A stretch of 64,000 nucleotides of DNA from Thereva unica (taxonomy: Eukaryota; Arthropoda; Insecta; Diptera; Therevidae): positions 258,202,542 to 258,266,541 of the forward strand of contig OX465281.1 of assembly GCA_949987705.1 (NCBI GenBank), read 5' to 3'. Shown here one piece after another: positions 9,850 to 22,600 of this stretch (its first letter is position 1; each line of letters starts with the position of its first letter). Both the position numbers and the translations under genes were made by a program. A model generated the notes under the pieces. That model searched no databases and was not told the origin of the DNA. It saw nothing but the letters and a program-made list of their open reading frames with translations.

Positions 9850-12800
9850 TATAGGGATGCACTGTCAAAATTTCAGCCCTTCAGCTTCAGAGGTTTGGGT
9901 TAACCCCATTTCATCCCCTTAGGGGATGAATTTCGAGTACCCGCCTCTTAGTGGATGTCCATGTCATTATAGGGATGCACTGTCCAAATTTCAACCCTGT
10001 AGTTCCAGTAGTTTGGTAAACCAAATTTTACCCCTTTAGGGGATGAATTTCGAAAAATCGCTTCTTAGTAAATGTCCACGATGCACTGTCAAAATTTCAG
10101 CCGTTTAGCTCCAGCGGTTTGGCTTAACCCCATTTAACCCCCTTAGGGGATAAATTTCAATCGTCCCTAAGTGGATGCCCACGTCATTGTAGTGATGCAC
10201 GGTCAAAATTAGAGCCCTCCAGCTTCAGCGGTGTGGGTTAATCCCATTTCACCCCATTAGGGGATAAATTTCGAAAAATCGCTTCTTAGTGGATGTCCAC
10301 GTCATTAAGGGGATGCACTGTCAAAATTTCAGCCCTATAGCTCCAGCGGTTTGGATAAACCCCATTTCACCCCCTTAGGGGATGAATTTCGAAAAATCGC
10401 TTTATAGTGGATGTCCACTCCATTATAGAGATGCACTGTCCAAATTTCAGCCCTATAGCTTTAGCGGTTTGTAAAAACCCCATTTCACACCCTTAGGGGA
10501 TGAATTTCGAAAAATCGCTCTTTAGTGGATGTAAACGTCATTATAGGGATGCACTGTCAAAATTTCAGCCGTATAGCTTTAGGGGTTTGTATAAACCCCA
10601 TTTCACACCCTTAGGGGATGAATTTCGATAAATCGCTCTTTAGTGGATGTCCACGTCATTATAGGGATGCACTGTTAAAATTTCAATTCTATAGCTCCAG
10701 CGGTTTGGATAAACCCTATTTCACCCCCTTAAGGGATGAATTTCGAAAAATTGCTTTATAGTGGATGTCCACGCCATTATAGAGATGCACTGTCAAAATT
10801 TCAGCCGTATAGCTCCAACGGTTTGGATAAACCCCATTTCACCCCCTTAGGGGATGAATTTCGAAAAATCGCTTCTTAGTGGATGTCCACGCCATTATAG
10901 GGATGCACTGTCAAAATTTCAGCCCTATAGCTCCAACGGTTTGGATAAACCCCATTTCACCCCCTTAGGGGATGAATTTCGAAAAATCGCTTTTTAGTGG
11001 ATGTAAACGTCATTATAGGGATGCACTGTCAAACTTTCAGCCCTATAGCTCCAGCGGTTTGGGTAAACCCGCTTAGGGGATGAATTTCGAAAAATCGCTT
11101 CTTAGTGGATGTCCACGCCATTATAGGGATGCACTGTCAAAATTTCAGCCCTATAGCTCCAACGGTTTGGATAGACCCCATTTCACCCCCTTAGGGGATG
11201 AATTTCGAAAAATCGCTCTTTAGTGGATGTCCACGTCATTATAGGGATGCACTGTTAAAATTTCAATTCTATAGCTCTAGCGGTTTGGTTAAACCCTATT
11301 TCACCCCCTTAAGGGATGAATTTCGAAAAATTGCTTTATAGTGGATGTCCACGCCATTATAGGGATGCACTGTCAAAATTCCAGCCGTATAGCTCCAGCG
11401 GTTTGGGTAAACCCCATTTCACCCCCTTAGGGGATGAATTTCGAAAAATCGCTTCTTAGTGGATGTCCACGCCATTATAGGGATGCACTGTCAAAATTTC
11501 AGCCCTATAGCTCCAACGGTTTGGATAGACCCCATTTCTCCCCCTTAGGGGATGAATTTCGAAAAATCGCTCTTTAGTGGATGTCCACGTCATTATAGGG
11601 ATGCACTGTTAAAATTTCAATTCTATAGCTCCAGCGGTTTGGTTAAACCCTATTTCACCCCCTTAGGGGATGAATTTCGAAAAATCGCTTTTTAGTGGAT
11701 GTAAACGTCATTATAGGGATGCACTGTCAAAATTTCAGCCCTATAGCTCCAGCGGTTTGGGTAAACCCCATTTCACCCCCTTAGGGGATGAATTTCGAAA
11801 AATCGCTTTTTAGTGGATGTAAACGTCATTATAGGGATGCACTGTCAAACTTTCAGCCCTATAGCTCCAGCGGTTTGGGTAAACCCGCTTAGGGGAAGAA
11901 TTTCGAAAAATCGCTTCTTAGTGGATGTCCACGCCATTATAGGGATGCACTGTCAAAATTTCAGCCCTATAGCTCCAACGGTTTGGATAAACCCCATTTC
12001 ACCCCCTTAGGGGATGAATTTCGAAAAATCGCTTTTTAGTGGATGTAAACGTCATTATAGGGATGCACTGTCAAAATTTCAGCCCTATAGCTCCAGCGGT
12101 TTGGGTAAACCCGCTTAGGGGATGAATTTCGAAAAATCGCTTCTTAGTGGATGTCCACGCCACTATAGGGATGCACTGTCAAAATTTCAGCCCTATAGCT
12201 CCAACGGTTTGGATAAACCCCATTTCACCCCCTTAGGGGATGAATTTCGAAAAATCGCTTTTTAGTGGATGTAAACGTCATTATAGGGATGCACTGTCAA
12301 AATTTCAGCCCTATAGCTCCAGCGGTTTGGGTAAACCCCATTTCACCCCCTTAGGGGATGAATTTCGAAAAATCGCTTTTTAGTGGATGTCCACGCCATT
12401 ATAGGGATGCACTGTCAAAATTTCAGCCCTATAGCTCCAACGGTTTGGATAAACCCCATTTCACCCCCTTAGGGGATGAATTTCGAAAAATCGCTTCTTA
12501 GTGGATGTCCACGCCACTATAGGGATGCACTGTCAAAATTTCAGCCCTATAGCTCCAACGGTTTGGATAAACCCCATTTCACCCCCTTAGGGGATGAATT
12601 TCGAAAAATCGCTTTTTAGTGGATGTAAACGTCATTATAGGGATGCACTGTCAAAATTTCAGCCCTATAGCTCCAGCGGTTTGGGTAAACCCCATTTCAC
12701 CCCCTTAGGGGATGAATTTCGAAAAATCGCTTTTTAGTGGATGTCCACGCCATTATAGGGATGCACTGTCAAAATTTCAGCCCTATAGCTCCAACGGTTT

Positions 12801-14690
12801 GGGTAAACCCCATTTCACCCCCTTAGGGGATGAATTTCGAAAAATCGCTTTTTAGTGGATGTAAACGTCATTATAGGGATGCACTGTCAAAATTTCAGCC
12901 CTATAGCTCCAACGGTTTGGATAAACCCCATTTCACCCCCTTAGGGGATGAATTTCGAAAAATCGCTTTTTAGTGGATGTAAACGTCATTATAGGGATGC
13001 ACTGTCAAAATTTCAGCCCTATAGCTCCAGCGGTTTGGGTAAACCCCATTTCACCCCCTTAGGGGATGAATTTCGAAAAATCGCTTCTTAGTGGATGTCC
13101 ACGCCATTATAGGGATGAACTGTCAAAATTTCAGCCCTATAGCTCCAACGGTTTGGATAAACCCCATTTCACCCCCTTAGGGGATGAATTTCGAAAAATC
13201 GCTTCTTAGTGGATGTCCACGCCATTATAGGGATGCACTGTCAAAATTTCAGCCCTATAGCTCCAACGGTTTGGATAAACCCCATTTCACCCCCTTAGGG
13301 GATGAATTTCGAAAAATCGCTTTTTAGTGGATGTAAACGTCATTATAGGGATGCACTGTCAAAATTTCAGCCCTATAGCTCCAGCGGTTTGGGTAAACCC
13401 GCTTAGGGGATGAATTTCGAAAAATCGCTTCTTAGTGGATGTCCACGCCACTATAGGGATGCACTGTCAAAATTTCAGCCCTATAGCTCCAACGGTTTGG
13501 ATAAACCCCATTTCACCCCCTTAGGGGATGAATTTCGAAAAATCGCTTTTTAGTGGATGTAAACGTCATTATAGGGATGCACTGTCAAAATTTCAGCCCT
13601 ATAGCTCCAGCGGTTTGGGTAAACCCCATTTCACCCCCTTAGGGGATGAATTTCGAAAAATCGCTTTTTAGTGGATGTCCACGCCATTATAGGGATGCAC
13701 TGTCAAAATTTCAGCCCTATAGCTCCAACGGTTTGGATAAACCCCATTTCACCCCCTTAGGGGATGAATTTCGAAAAATCGCTTTTTAGTGGATGTAAAC
13801 GTCATTATAGGGATGCACTGTCAAAATTTCAGCCCTATAGCTCCAGCGGTTTGGGTAAACCCCATTTCACCCCCTTAGGGGATGAATTTCGAAAAATCGC
13901 TTTTTAGTGGATGTCCACGCCATTATAGGGATGCACTGTCAAAATTTCAGCCCTATAGCTCCAACGGTTTGGATAAACCCCATTTCACCCCCTTAGGGGA
14001 TGAATTTCGAAAAATCGCTTTTTAGTGGATGTAAACGTCATTATAGGGATGCACTGTCAAAATTTCAGCCCTATAGCTCCAGCGGTTTGGGTAAACCCGC
14101 TTAGGGGATGAATTTCGAAAAATCGCTTCTTAGTGGATGTCCACGCCATTATAGGGATGCACTGTCAAAATTTCAGCCCTATAGCTCCAACGGTTTGGAT
14201 AGACCCCATTTCACCCCCTTAGGGGATGAATTTCGAAAAATCGCTCTTTAGTGGATGTCCACGTCATTATAGGGATGCACTGTTAAAATTTCAATTCTAT
14301 AGCTCCAGCGGTTTGGTTAAACCCTATTTCACCCCCTTAAGGGATGAATTTCGAAAAATTGCTTTATAGTGGATGTCCACGCCATTATAGGGATGCACTG
14401 TCAAAATTTCAGCCGTATAGCTCCAGCGGTTTGGGTAAACCCCATTTCACCCCCTTAGGGGATGAATTTCGAAAAATCGCTTCTTAGTGAATGTCCACGC
14501 CATTATAGGGATGCACTGTCAAAATTTCAGCCCTATAGCTCCAGCGGTTTGGATAAACCCCATTTCACCCCCTTAGGGGATGAATTTCGAAAAATCGCTT
14601 TTTAGTGGATGTCCACGTCATTATAGGGATGCACAGTCAAAATTTCAGCCCTTTAGCTCTAGCGGTTTAAGTTGTGCGTTGTCTGTCAGT
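9850..14690 (-). repeat. Tandem array of a 118-bp repeat, right copy
   Basis: This is the mirror image of the array at 3120-7975, with the same order of long, short, GGCGTGGAC-type and GACGTTTAC-type units. The shared order of unit variants shows the two arrays descend from one array as a block, not by independent amplification. Confidence 0.95.
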
Positions 14691-14864
14691 CAGTTACTTT
14701 TTATACAATAGAAAAAAATCCCCTTGCAACTTATTGAACCCCATTTCACCCCCTTCAACCCTTTTGTTCGCCATAAAAAGTAGCCTATGTCCGTCTCCAA
14801 GGTCTAAACTATGTCTGTTGCAAATTTCATCAAAATCGGTTTAGTGGTTTAGGCGTGAAAGCGT

Positions 14865-14865
14865 A

Positions 14866-14922
<57 letters not shown>
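14865..14922. repeat. GACA microsatellite, right copy
   Basis: This is the reverse complement of the GTCT tract at 2885-2951, about two units shorter. Confidence 0.9.
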
Positions 14923-15079
14923 GTTACTTTCGCATTTATAATATTAGTAAGGATTATTATAAATTTTTTTTATTTATTTAATCTTCACAACATGAATAAC
15001 TTTTTAAATTTTAGAGCACTTTTCAAATCTGTCGATATGATACAGATCTAAAAACTTGCTCTTTCTGATCTTTGGTAGA

Positions 15080-15700
15080 GCACGATGACAAAATCTTGGT
15101 TTGCTCTTAGAACGAGTGACAAATCGATGACACAGCCCTGAGAGGGAGCGTCAAATCGATGATGCAATCTGTTCGAAAAGCACTTTTCGAGCGAAAAGGG
15201 CTGCAAATCGATGACGCTAATAGACTCATTTTCATCATTATACATTGTAACCCATAGAACAGGGTCCAGGGCAGATCCCTGCGGAGCCCTGTATATTTTC
15301 CTGTATACCTTCGGCCCATGGTTCGATTCACAATGATGCGACCGACATAAAGCCGAATTGCTTGTACGACAGGCCTCTTTCCGTTTCGACGCTAGAAATT
15401 ATTTTGTAACAAATCATATCCGCTCGAAAAGTTTGCATATGCAGGAAATCGCTCTGGGAAAACTCCATATTTTAAGATTTCACCTAACCTTATCATAGCT
15501 GCTAACTTAACCCCTTTATTCGGTATGCCGATCATACGTTCATATCATTTTTTGGCTACTTTGCCTTCTCCAGAATCTCTTCTGCGTTAGGACAGGTATA
15601 ATCTCTGGATCCACCGACCGGCTGGATAGATCGACGTAGGACGTTTATTAGACGAGCGCTTGCCTTGATCGCTGGCATGACCATTTTATATGCTCCACCT
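15080..15700 (-). pseudogene. LINE reverse-transcriptase remnant
   Basis: On the minus strand around 15290-15230 the frame reads RAPQGSALDPVLWVTMYND. This matches the palm motif of I/R1-type LINE reverse transcriptases (VPQGSxLGPxLWNxMYD). Further sequence at 15540-15690 reads KASARLINVLRRSI and CPNAEEILEKAK in the same direction, consistent with the same type of element. Frames are broken and neither the endonuclease nor the YADD motif is intact. Part of this stretch overlaps the right half of the TIR element ending at 15219. Confidence 0.5.
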
Positions 15701-16250
15701 CAAAAGACATCACCATAAGATAGGGTTTAATATGCTTTTTTCAAAGAAAAACAAAAGTAATACATTTTATGTAATAATTACAATAATGTAGAAGTATTTT
15801 GTAATTACCGTGGCCTGTCTGAAATTATCAAAGGCCAACGAACTTCAATATGCCAAAATGATTTTAAGACCAAATAGATTACATGATATCTCTTGTTGAA
15901 CCTGATTATGGAAAATTTCAAGTTGGCTTTTATGACCTGAACTAATCTACATATTTCCAGCAGACCATTTTAGATAGATAACGAATGTATAAGCCCCGAA
16001 AATAACTTGTGAATTTTTTTATAATTGACTGCGGTCTTTTTGATGAAAATAGAATTCTTAAACAATAACAACATTCTCTTTGGCTTCAGGATCCAAAGTC
16101 TCACTTACGACTCACTACCGGGTTTTTTATGCAAAAGACTAGTGCTCAGAGGAAATTTGTACTGTCGACGGGTCGATCATCTAGTGCAATTTCGCACAAA
16201 AAGCTCTGATCGGAAAGATAGTAGAGAGAAGAGCTCAAGAACTGATGCTA
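15700..16250. other. Intergenic sequence upstream of SDR gene 1
   Basis: I see no gene. This should contain distal upstream sequence of SDR gene 1. Confidence 0.4.
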
Positions 16251-16278
16251 ACTAGCGATTTTATTCCGGCTCCCATTC

Positions 16279-16318
16279 AATGTTATCGTGAGATTCAGCG
16301 TTCTCTCGCGATAACATT
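16279..16318. promoter_or_regulatory. Palindrome upstream of SDR gene 1
   Basis: The arms AATGTTATCGTGAGA and TCTCGCGATAACATT (one mismatch in 15 bp, 10-bp spacer) lie about 330 bp before the SDR gene 1 start codon. Each arm contains TTATCG/CGATAA, and three further GTTATC or TTATCA elements follow within 90 bp (16346-16400). A binding site for a dimeric factor is possible. The role is inferred only from position and symmetry. Confidence 0.3.
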
Positions 16319-16643
16319 GCTGAGCAGAACAGGAGATAACTTCCGCGCTTATCATGATTACAGGAGGTTATCAAAATATTATGATTACCGGTTATCAATA
16401 TATTATGCAACGCAAAAAGTTCTTTAAATCTTTGCTTCGAGTTTTTCATTCAGTGTTAATTTGATATCGAAGTTAAAAAGTTCTAAATTCTCTTCCTGCT
16501 TTGTTCTAATTCTCGATCAGTGATATTTGTCTTCTGTTAATTTTTGAAAATTGGATGAACGTTGAAGAATTGTTTTTGTAGTCGAGACGTATAGTGAGAT
16601 TAACTTTATACAAAAAAGATAAGTGAAATTTTTGGAGAGAAAG

Positions 16644-19600
16644 ATGATGGACGTTATATTATTGCAAATATTAAATGTTATAAATGCAATTGTCGGAGTA
16701 GTGATTGGGATTTTTTTATTGCGGTAAGCACTGGAAATGTTTCATTAATTTCGCATTAAGTTCAATTACTCATTTACTTTAATACCTAAATTCATACATT
16801 TTTAATCTTTTCAATTTATCATCAGTTTCACCATTAACATGCGCTAATATTACTAGTTATAATGTAGATTAATATACATATGTACTAATATAAATAATAT
16901 GATTGGACGTTGAAATTTTCTGTTAAAAGTTTTTATTACGTATAACTTGTTGTTTTGAAAATTAGCGTGTTTAATTCGCTATTCAATTCTGTTTTTATTT
17001 TCTCTGCAATCTCCAATCACGAACGTTTGCGATGAAGGAAGAAGTGGGGGTGATGAGAGGTTCCGCCAACTTCTTCCTTTATCCATAAAGCTCGTGCGGC
17101 GCATCATCTAAACCGGCTCATAGACTTTAGTAAGGATTGTCACAATGTATTATTACTCAAGCCTTCAAAATTTATGCAAAGCAGACTTTGAATTCAAAAA
17201 CGCAGCAAATCGTTTTGCGTAGAGGCGTATCTAGTAAAGTAATGCTGCGCGAATGTGACTTGAAAGAAAAAGGTTTGTGCGATTTATGCTGCTACTGTTT
17301 TTCTGCACATTCGATCAAAATTTTGACTTTTTGATTAAGTCCTTAATAAGTACATCGAAACATAAAAGTAAGTAAAAGCTGTTTCAAAACCAATACAGCG
17401 CTGTAAATACAAGTGTTTCTATTGGCTGAGAAGCCAAGCAGCACCAGACCAATGGGAGGTGCTACACAGGAGACTAAGAGCCGGTTTAGACGGTGCGCTT
17501 TAGCGCATGTGCCTCACGAAAGTTTAATGATGAAGGAAGAAGTGGGTAAAATAAGAGGTACCACCTCACTACTTCGTTTATCCACAAAGTTCGTGAGGCA
17601 CGTGTGCTGCAACCCACAGTCTAAATCTGCTCTAACAGCCGGTGTAGACGGTGTGCTCCAGCGCATATGCCTCACGAACTTTGTGGATAAAGGGAGAAGT
17701 GGGGTGAAACCCGGTTTTATGGGAGAGAAACGAGAAAAGAAAGAGGAAACTAGGACGCACCTGACGAAAGCTTAACGAAAGAATTTTTATCTAAATGAGG
17801 GATGCCACACAGGAGACTAAGACGCACTGGTGAAACCGGTTTTTTCCTCCTTTTTCAGTGCTACACGCGGTGGTCGCCTTCGTTGAGTAATTCTGTATCG
17901 TATATGAAACTTTGTAAATGTGTTAGAAATTTCCGGACCGAAAAACAAGAAGAGAAAGAAATATGCATATGTGTTAGTTTTCACCCACCAAATTTTTGGA
18001 TGAAAATTCTTTCGTTAAAGTTTCGTCAGGTGCGTCGTACTTTCCCCTTACTTACGTTGTTTCTCTCCCGTAAAACCGGTTTCACCGTGCGTCTTAGTCC
18101 CGTGTGTAGCACTACCCAATGCTGGGTGATAACTAATACATATGCATATTTCTTTCTCTTCTCTCTTCTCAAAGGTATAAACAAAGGCCGCATTCCACAA
18201 CCATATAAAGTTGTATATATGATACAGAATTACTCCACGAAGGCGACCACTTCGTGCAGCACTTTAAAAGGAGGAGCAAAACCTGTTTCAATCCGGGGTA
18301 CTACAAGGAGACTCAAGAAGTACGAAAATCCAGGTTATATAGGAAAGAATTACGACATGAGGAGGGAAAGAAAGACGTTTAACGATAGAATTCTCATCCA
18401 TAAATTCCCTGGTTGAAAACTAACTCATAAGCACATTTCTTTCCCATCTCAGATGTAAACAATGACCGTGTATACACACAAAATCAAAGCTTTCGTGTAG
18501 GATAGGGAATTATTCTAAACCGAAGGCAGCCTCGTGTGGCATTTAATAACAAGACGCAAATCTACACTGATAGAAAAATTGTCTTGATTCCAGCAATTCC
18601 ATAGTCTTCGTTTCGTTGGCTTGAGTAGAAATATTTTTCAGTCTTAACATGAGAATGCTGTCTCAGAGTAAGACACTAGAAATTCTTGAGCCAAGCAATT
18701 GTATTTCTTCGCTCAATACTTATACTTTTCGACCAAGATATGTCTTTTTCGAAATAAGTTTTTTTAATTTTTTACTCAAGAAACTAAATATTTTTTATTC
18801 AAAACAAAATTTGTATTGATTCAAGACATGATGAAGTTTTAATTCGAGAATATTTATTGAGGCAATTCACTATTTTATTACCTTGAGTTGCTTAAATTAA
18901 AAAAAATGAGTATCTCAAACCAAGAAATTTTTTTTCTTACTTCTAGTCAACTTTTGTCTTCATCCAAGACAATAAAACCAAGACTATGAGTATTGCTTAT
19001 CCGAAGACAATTTTGTTTTCGTTATATTCAAAACATGATTTGCTTGGTTCAAGAAAAAGTCTCTTAAGCCAAGAATTTTTTTTATCAGTGTATGCTTTCG
19101 ATAGACTCTTAAGTCTCCGTGTAGCACCCTATAATAATGCTGCACGTTCATCTAAAATCTTAATTTTGCTGTATACTACAAAATGTTGGTTCTGTTACGA
19201 CCTGAAATAATATATTCCGTTTTATTTATAACGTAAAACGTATGTACGTCATTGATGACGCCTTCATCGTCGTCACGACTTCCAACTTGAAATTTGAACA
19301 GCACAAAAAATGCATTAGCAAACTAAATTTATTGAAGAAGAGAAGCAAAGAATTTTATAGCAAATTGTAAACAAGTTTTTTGTTTTACTTATTTGCAAAA
19401 AAAAGTTTTGGTCATGTGCCTGGCTTATGCAGTATATTTTGCATATCCACTTATATTTTAGATAATATCAATTTAAAAAGACTTCTAGTAATAATACATT
19501 TTATTTATGACCGCTTAAATCATGATTGAGCGGCTCAATTGGGTAGGGCTAACGAATTTGGATGAACAAAAAAACAAACTGCTGCTTGGTGATGCTTCCA

Positions 19601-22600
19601 TGGTACATATATAAATCTTCTTTTTCCTTCGGCGCTGCATGAATCTTGGCCTTCTTAACCAATCAATCAGATCTGTTTTTATTTTTTATTTCCAGTTGTG
19701 AGCTCATCATTTTTATAACTTCTTACATATCGTTCTAGTTTATTTTCAAATGGTGCCTTGGCACCCCTGTTTTCCATTCTTGCTATGTGTCACAGCCATT
19801 GTATCCTTGCGGGTTTATAAATCTAACTACATTTTGCTACGTTGTCGATATTTCCTACTCCCTAGTACTCGCAATTGCCCCTGCACTTATTGAGTGAAAT
19901 TACACGGCCATTCACTTGGGACTCACGTCAAACCTGTCTGTGTATAATTTGAGTATTACACGATGCAAGACCCTCTCCATTACAGGCCATGAAGTTCTCT
20001 CTTGAACTAATCCAACCATAGCTGAAGCCGGTCCACAAAATCTGACATTTGGTTAGAATAAACATGGCGCGGAATAGGCTCGGGATTATTTTCGTTATAT
20101 TTTTGTGGTAAAAAGTGGAAAATCATTGTAAGTTATTACTTTAAACTAAACATGGATTATCAGTGGTTAGTTCTTTAGTGATTTAATAAGAAAAAATTAA
20201 AAAAAAATAGTGATTTAGTTAGTTTTAAGTGTGTTAATTGTTGAGGTGATCAATTTCTTTTACTTTCGCGGTGTTTTTTTCGTCTTTATTAAGGAAAAAT
20301 ATGCTGATTATTTAATTAAAAGTGATTTTAAAGTCATTAAATAATTTATTATGGAATTATTATTAAACATATAAGTGCAGAAAAGTGTGAAAGGAAAAGT
20401 GAATAAGAAAAGTGTTTTTCTACACCTATATTTTTAATACTAATTACATAATATATGTATTAATCACTTTAAAATCACTTGTAATCCCATAACTAAACAA
20501 AACATTAAATTTTCAACATTTTTTTCGTAAATAAACATGAAAAAACACCGTGAATGTAAAAACAGTTGTTCGCCTTAACAATTAAAACACTTAAAAGACA
20601 CTTAATCACTAAATTATTTTTATTTTTTTTTAATTAAATCACTAATAAACTATTCACTGGTAAATCCAAGTGCAGTTAAAAGTGTTAAAATACAATATTT
20701 TATCACTTTTTACTGCAGAACTATAACCAAAACGTTCCCGAACTTATTCCGCGCCATGTTTATTCCGCTCTCTCCGGTGGATTTTTGGACCGGGTTGACC
20801 ACCATGAAAAACTCTCCTTCGGGGCCTGTAGTTGAGAGGGTCTTGCACGATGCATTTAAATTTCTGCCTCTTTTCCGTGTAACAATTCTATTGCCTATGT
20901 GGTTGTACACAAAACAACAAAAATTCTTATAATTATCGCAGTCCCAGTGAAGAAAGTTATGCTTGTGTTTGTGTAATTTGCTGTGGGACCGAAATTTTTC
21001 TTGGATTCACAAGTGAGACCAACACATGCACTTCCCTGCGCCTCCTTGTCTAAAAAACCGGTTTATTGGAAGTGATTGGAAAGTGAGTCTGGGAAAGTGA
21101 TAGGTCGTGTAATTTGGCTCATTAGTATTTACTTCTGATATCAAAAATCACGTTCCATTGGCCATGCACACCGAAGCACTCCGGACCGCCCAATGGGACG
21201 TAGTTATTGCGTCGCCGTTGGTATAATGTGTGCAGTAAAGGATACTCAAACACACACATACGGAAAATCCGGCTTAACCGGACTGTTTTCGTTGAGTTTA
21301 CTTGGATTTAACGAAACTTTACTCAACCCCCGTTTCCATGTACCGAGTTTCCATGGGAGTCGAGTTGAGTTGAGGTTGAGTTGAAATGACACTTCACTCA
21401 ACGACTCAACTCTATGCGTTTCCATGGCTGACTTTTCTGCCTGTGTACAGACAGCTGAATGTGTACTTGTATTAAGCAAGCAGCTGTTTTTAAATTTGAC
21501 GTAATATTTTTGTTATTATAAAATAGCTATCATGGACCATAAAATTAATTTATTGTGTTCGTTGTATAACAGAAATGTTATAAACAGGCGCGACATTTTG
21601 ACTTTTTTAACATTTGACAATCCCGTTTGTAGTTGTGTGCGTGAACTCTGCTCAATCTACCTATTTTCGTTGAGTTGAGCAGAGTTGAAAATCTTTAACG
21701 AAAACTCTTGACTGCGACTGTTTCCATGGAGTTCAACTCGGGTTCAACTCTGGTTGAACTCTCATGGAAACTCAGTAATGGACGCTTACTCTGAGTAAAC
21801 CCATGATAAACTCTGCATGGAAACACAGTAATATCTATGTGTCCATATGTTGCAAAATATGTGATTTCCGCACACATTCCGATCAGAAGTTGGTTCCGAT
21901 CTGAATATGTTAGGAATCAATTATGAGCGGAATCAAACTGCATTACATACTGGTTCCACTACTGGAATTGATTATGCTCATTTTGTGATCTGAGCACGGG
22001 GTGTTGATTTTTTCACTCGATGTCGCTCTTGTACAACCATGCTTATCTAATATAGGATCGTTGATCTTAAATTTTTTTTGAAATTGTTTAGTGGATTTTC
22101 TTCTGTTTTTGTCATCGTCATTGCTTTTAATCGCAACTGGTGTTGTGATCGCGTGATATATTATTATTTTAGTGCCTCTGGGATTAAAACAGTTTAATAT
22201 ATTTATAATAACATTAGTTGGCTCCTCTCATTCTGTCTTTAATTGTTTCTTCGATTATGTTTCTGGTTTTTATTTGTTATCCTAGATATCTAAAGTTATG
22301 TAATGCTTCAAATTTATAATTTTTAATTTTTATGTTATATGGCGGCGTTGCTGTGTCAACATCTTTCGCTGTTTTTAAGATTTTTTTTAGTTAATTCTTA
22401 GTCTTATCTTTTTATATTATTCTTCCAATTTCATAAATGCATCTTTCATTTGTTTCGTGCAATGATTTCGTCTGCGACAACGGCCTAGGATATGACCTGT
22501 ATTGATATTGTGTTTTAGCTTGTCTGACTTCATGGTCAATGTTAAAGTTATTGGTTACTTCTTGTACCTTTACGTTTGTGTCCTTAAATGTCATTTGTAT

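Larger units (their letters stand above)
9497..14953 (-). mobile_element. Non-autonomous Helitron with a large satellite array (right copy)
   Basis: Read on the minus strand, this copy starts TCCTTACTAATATTATAA after a host A and ends GGGTTTTATGCTAG before a host T: the same canonical Helitron ends as the left copy, in opposite orientation. Positions mirror the left copy about an axis near 8908. Private variants are shared, for example GTTCATCCC instead of GTGCATCCC (about 4696 and 13114), ATTCTTCCCC (about 5915 and 11895) and GGCTGGAATT (about 6430 and 11383). At 5457 bp it is 8 bp shorter, all in the microsatellite. There is no transposase gene. Confidence 0.85.
9173..15219. mobile_element. 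Second TIR element, split by the right Helitron
   Basis: TAGCGTCATCGATTTG at 9173-9188 is matched by its exact reverse complement at 15204-15219. Removing the Helitron (9497-14953) leaves about 0.6 kb. The left half has repeated GAGC/GCTC-rich blocks. The right half has further copies of AAATCGATGA. The pairing of the two ends across the insertion is an inference from the inverted termini, so confidence is moderate. Confidence 0.45.

Noticed and set aside
17802..18416. 204-codon open frame
   Set aside because: The longest unspliced frame in the window, but it runs across a fold-back element, has no recognisable motif and follows the symmetry of the repeat.
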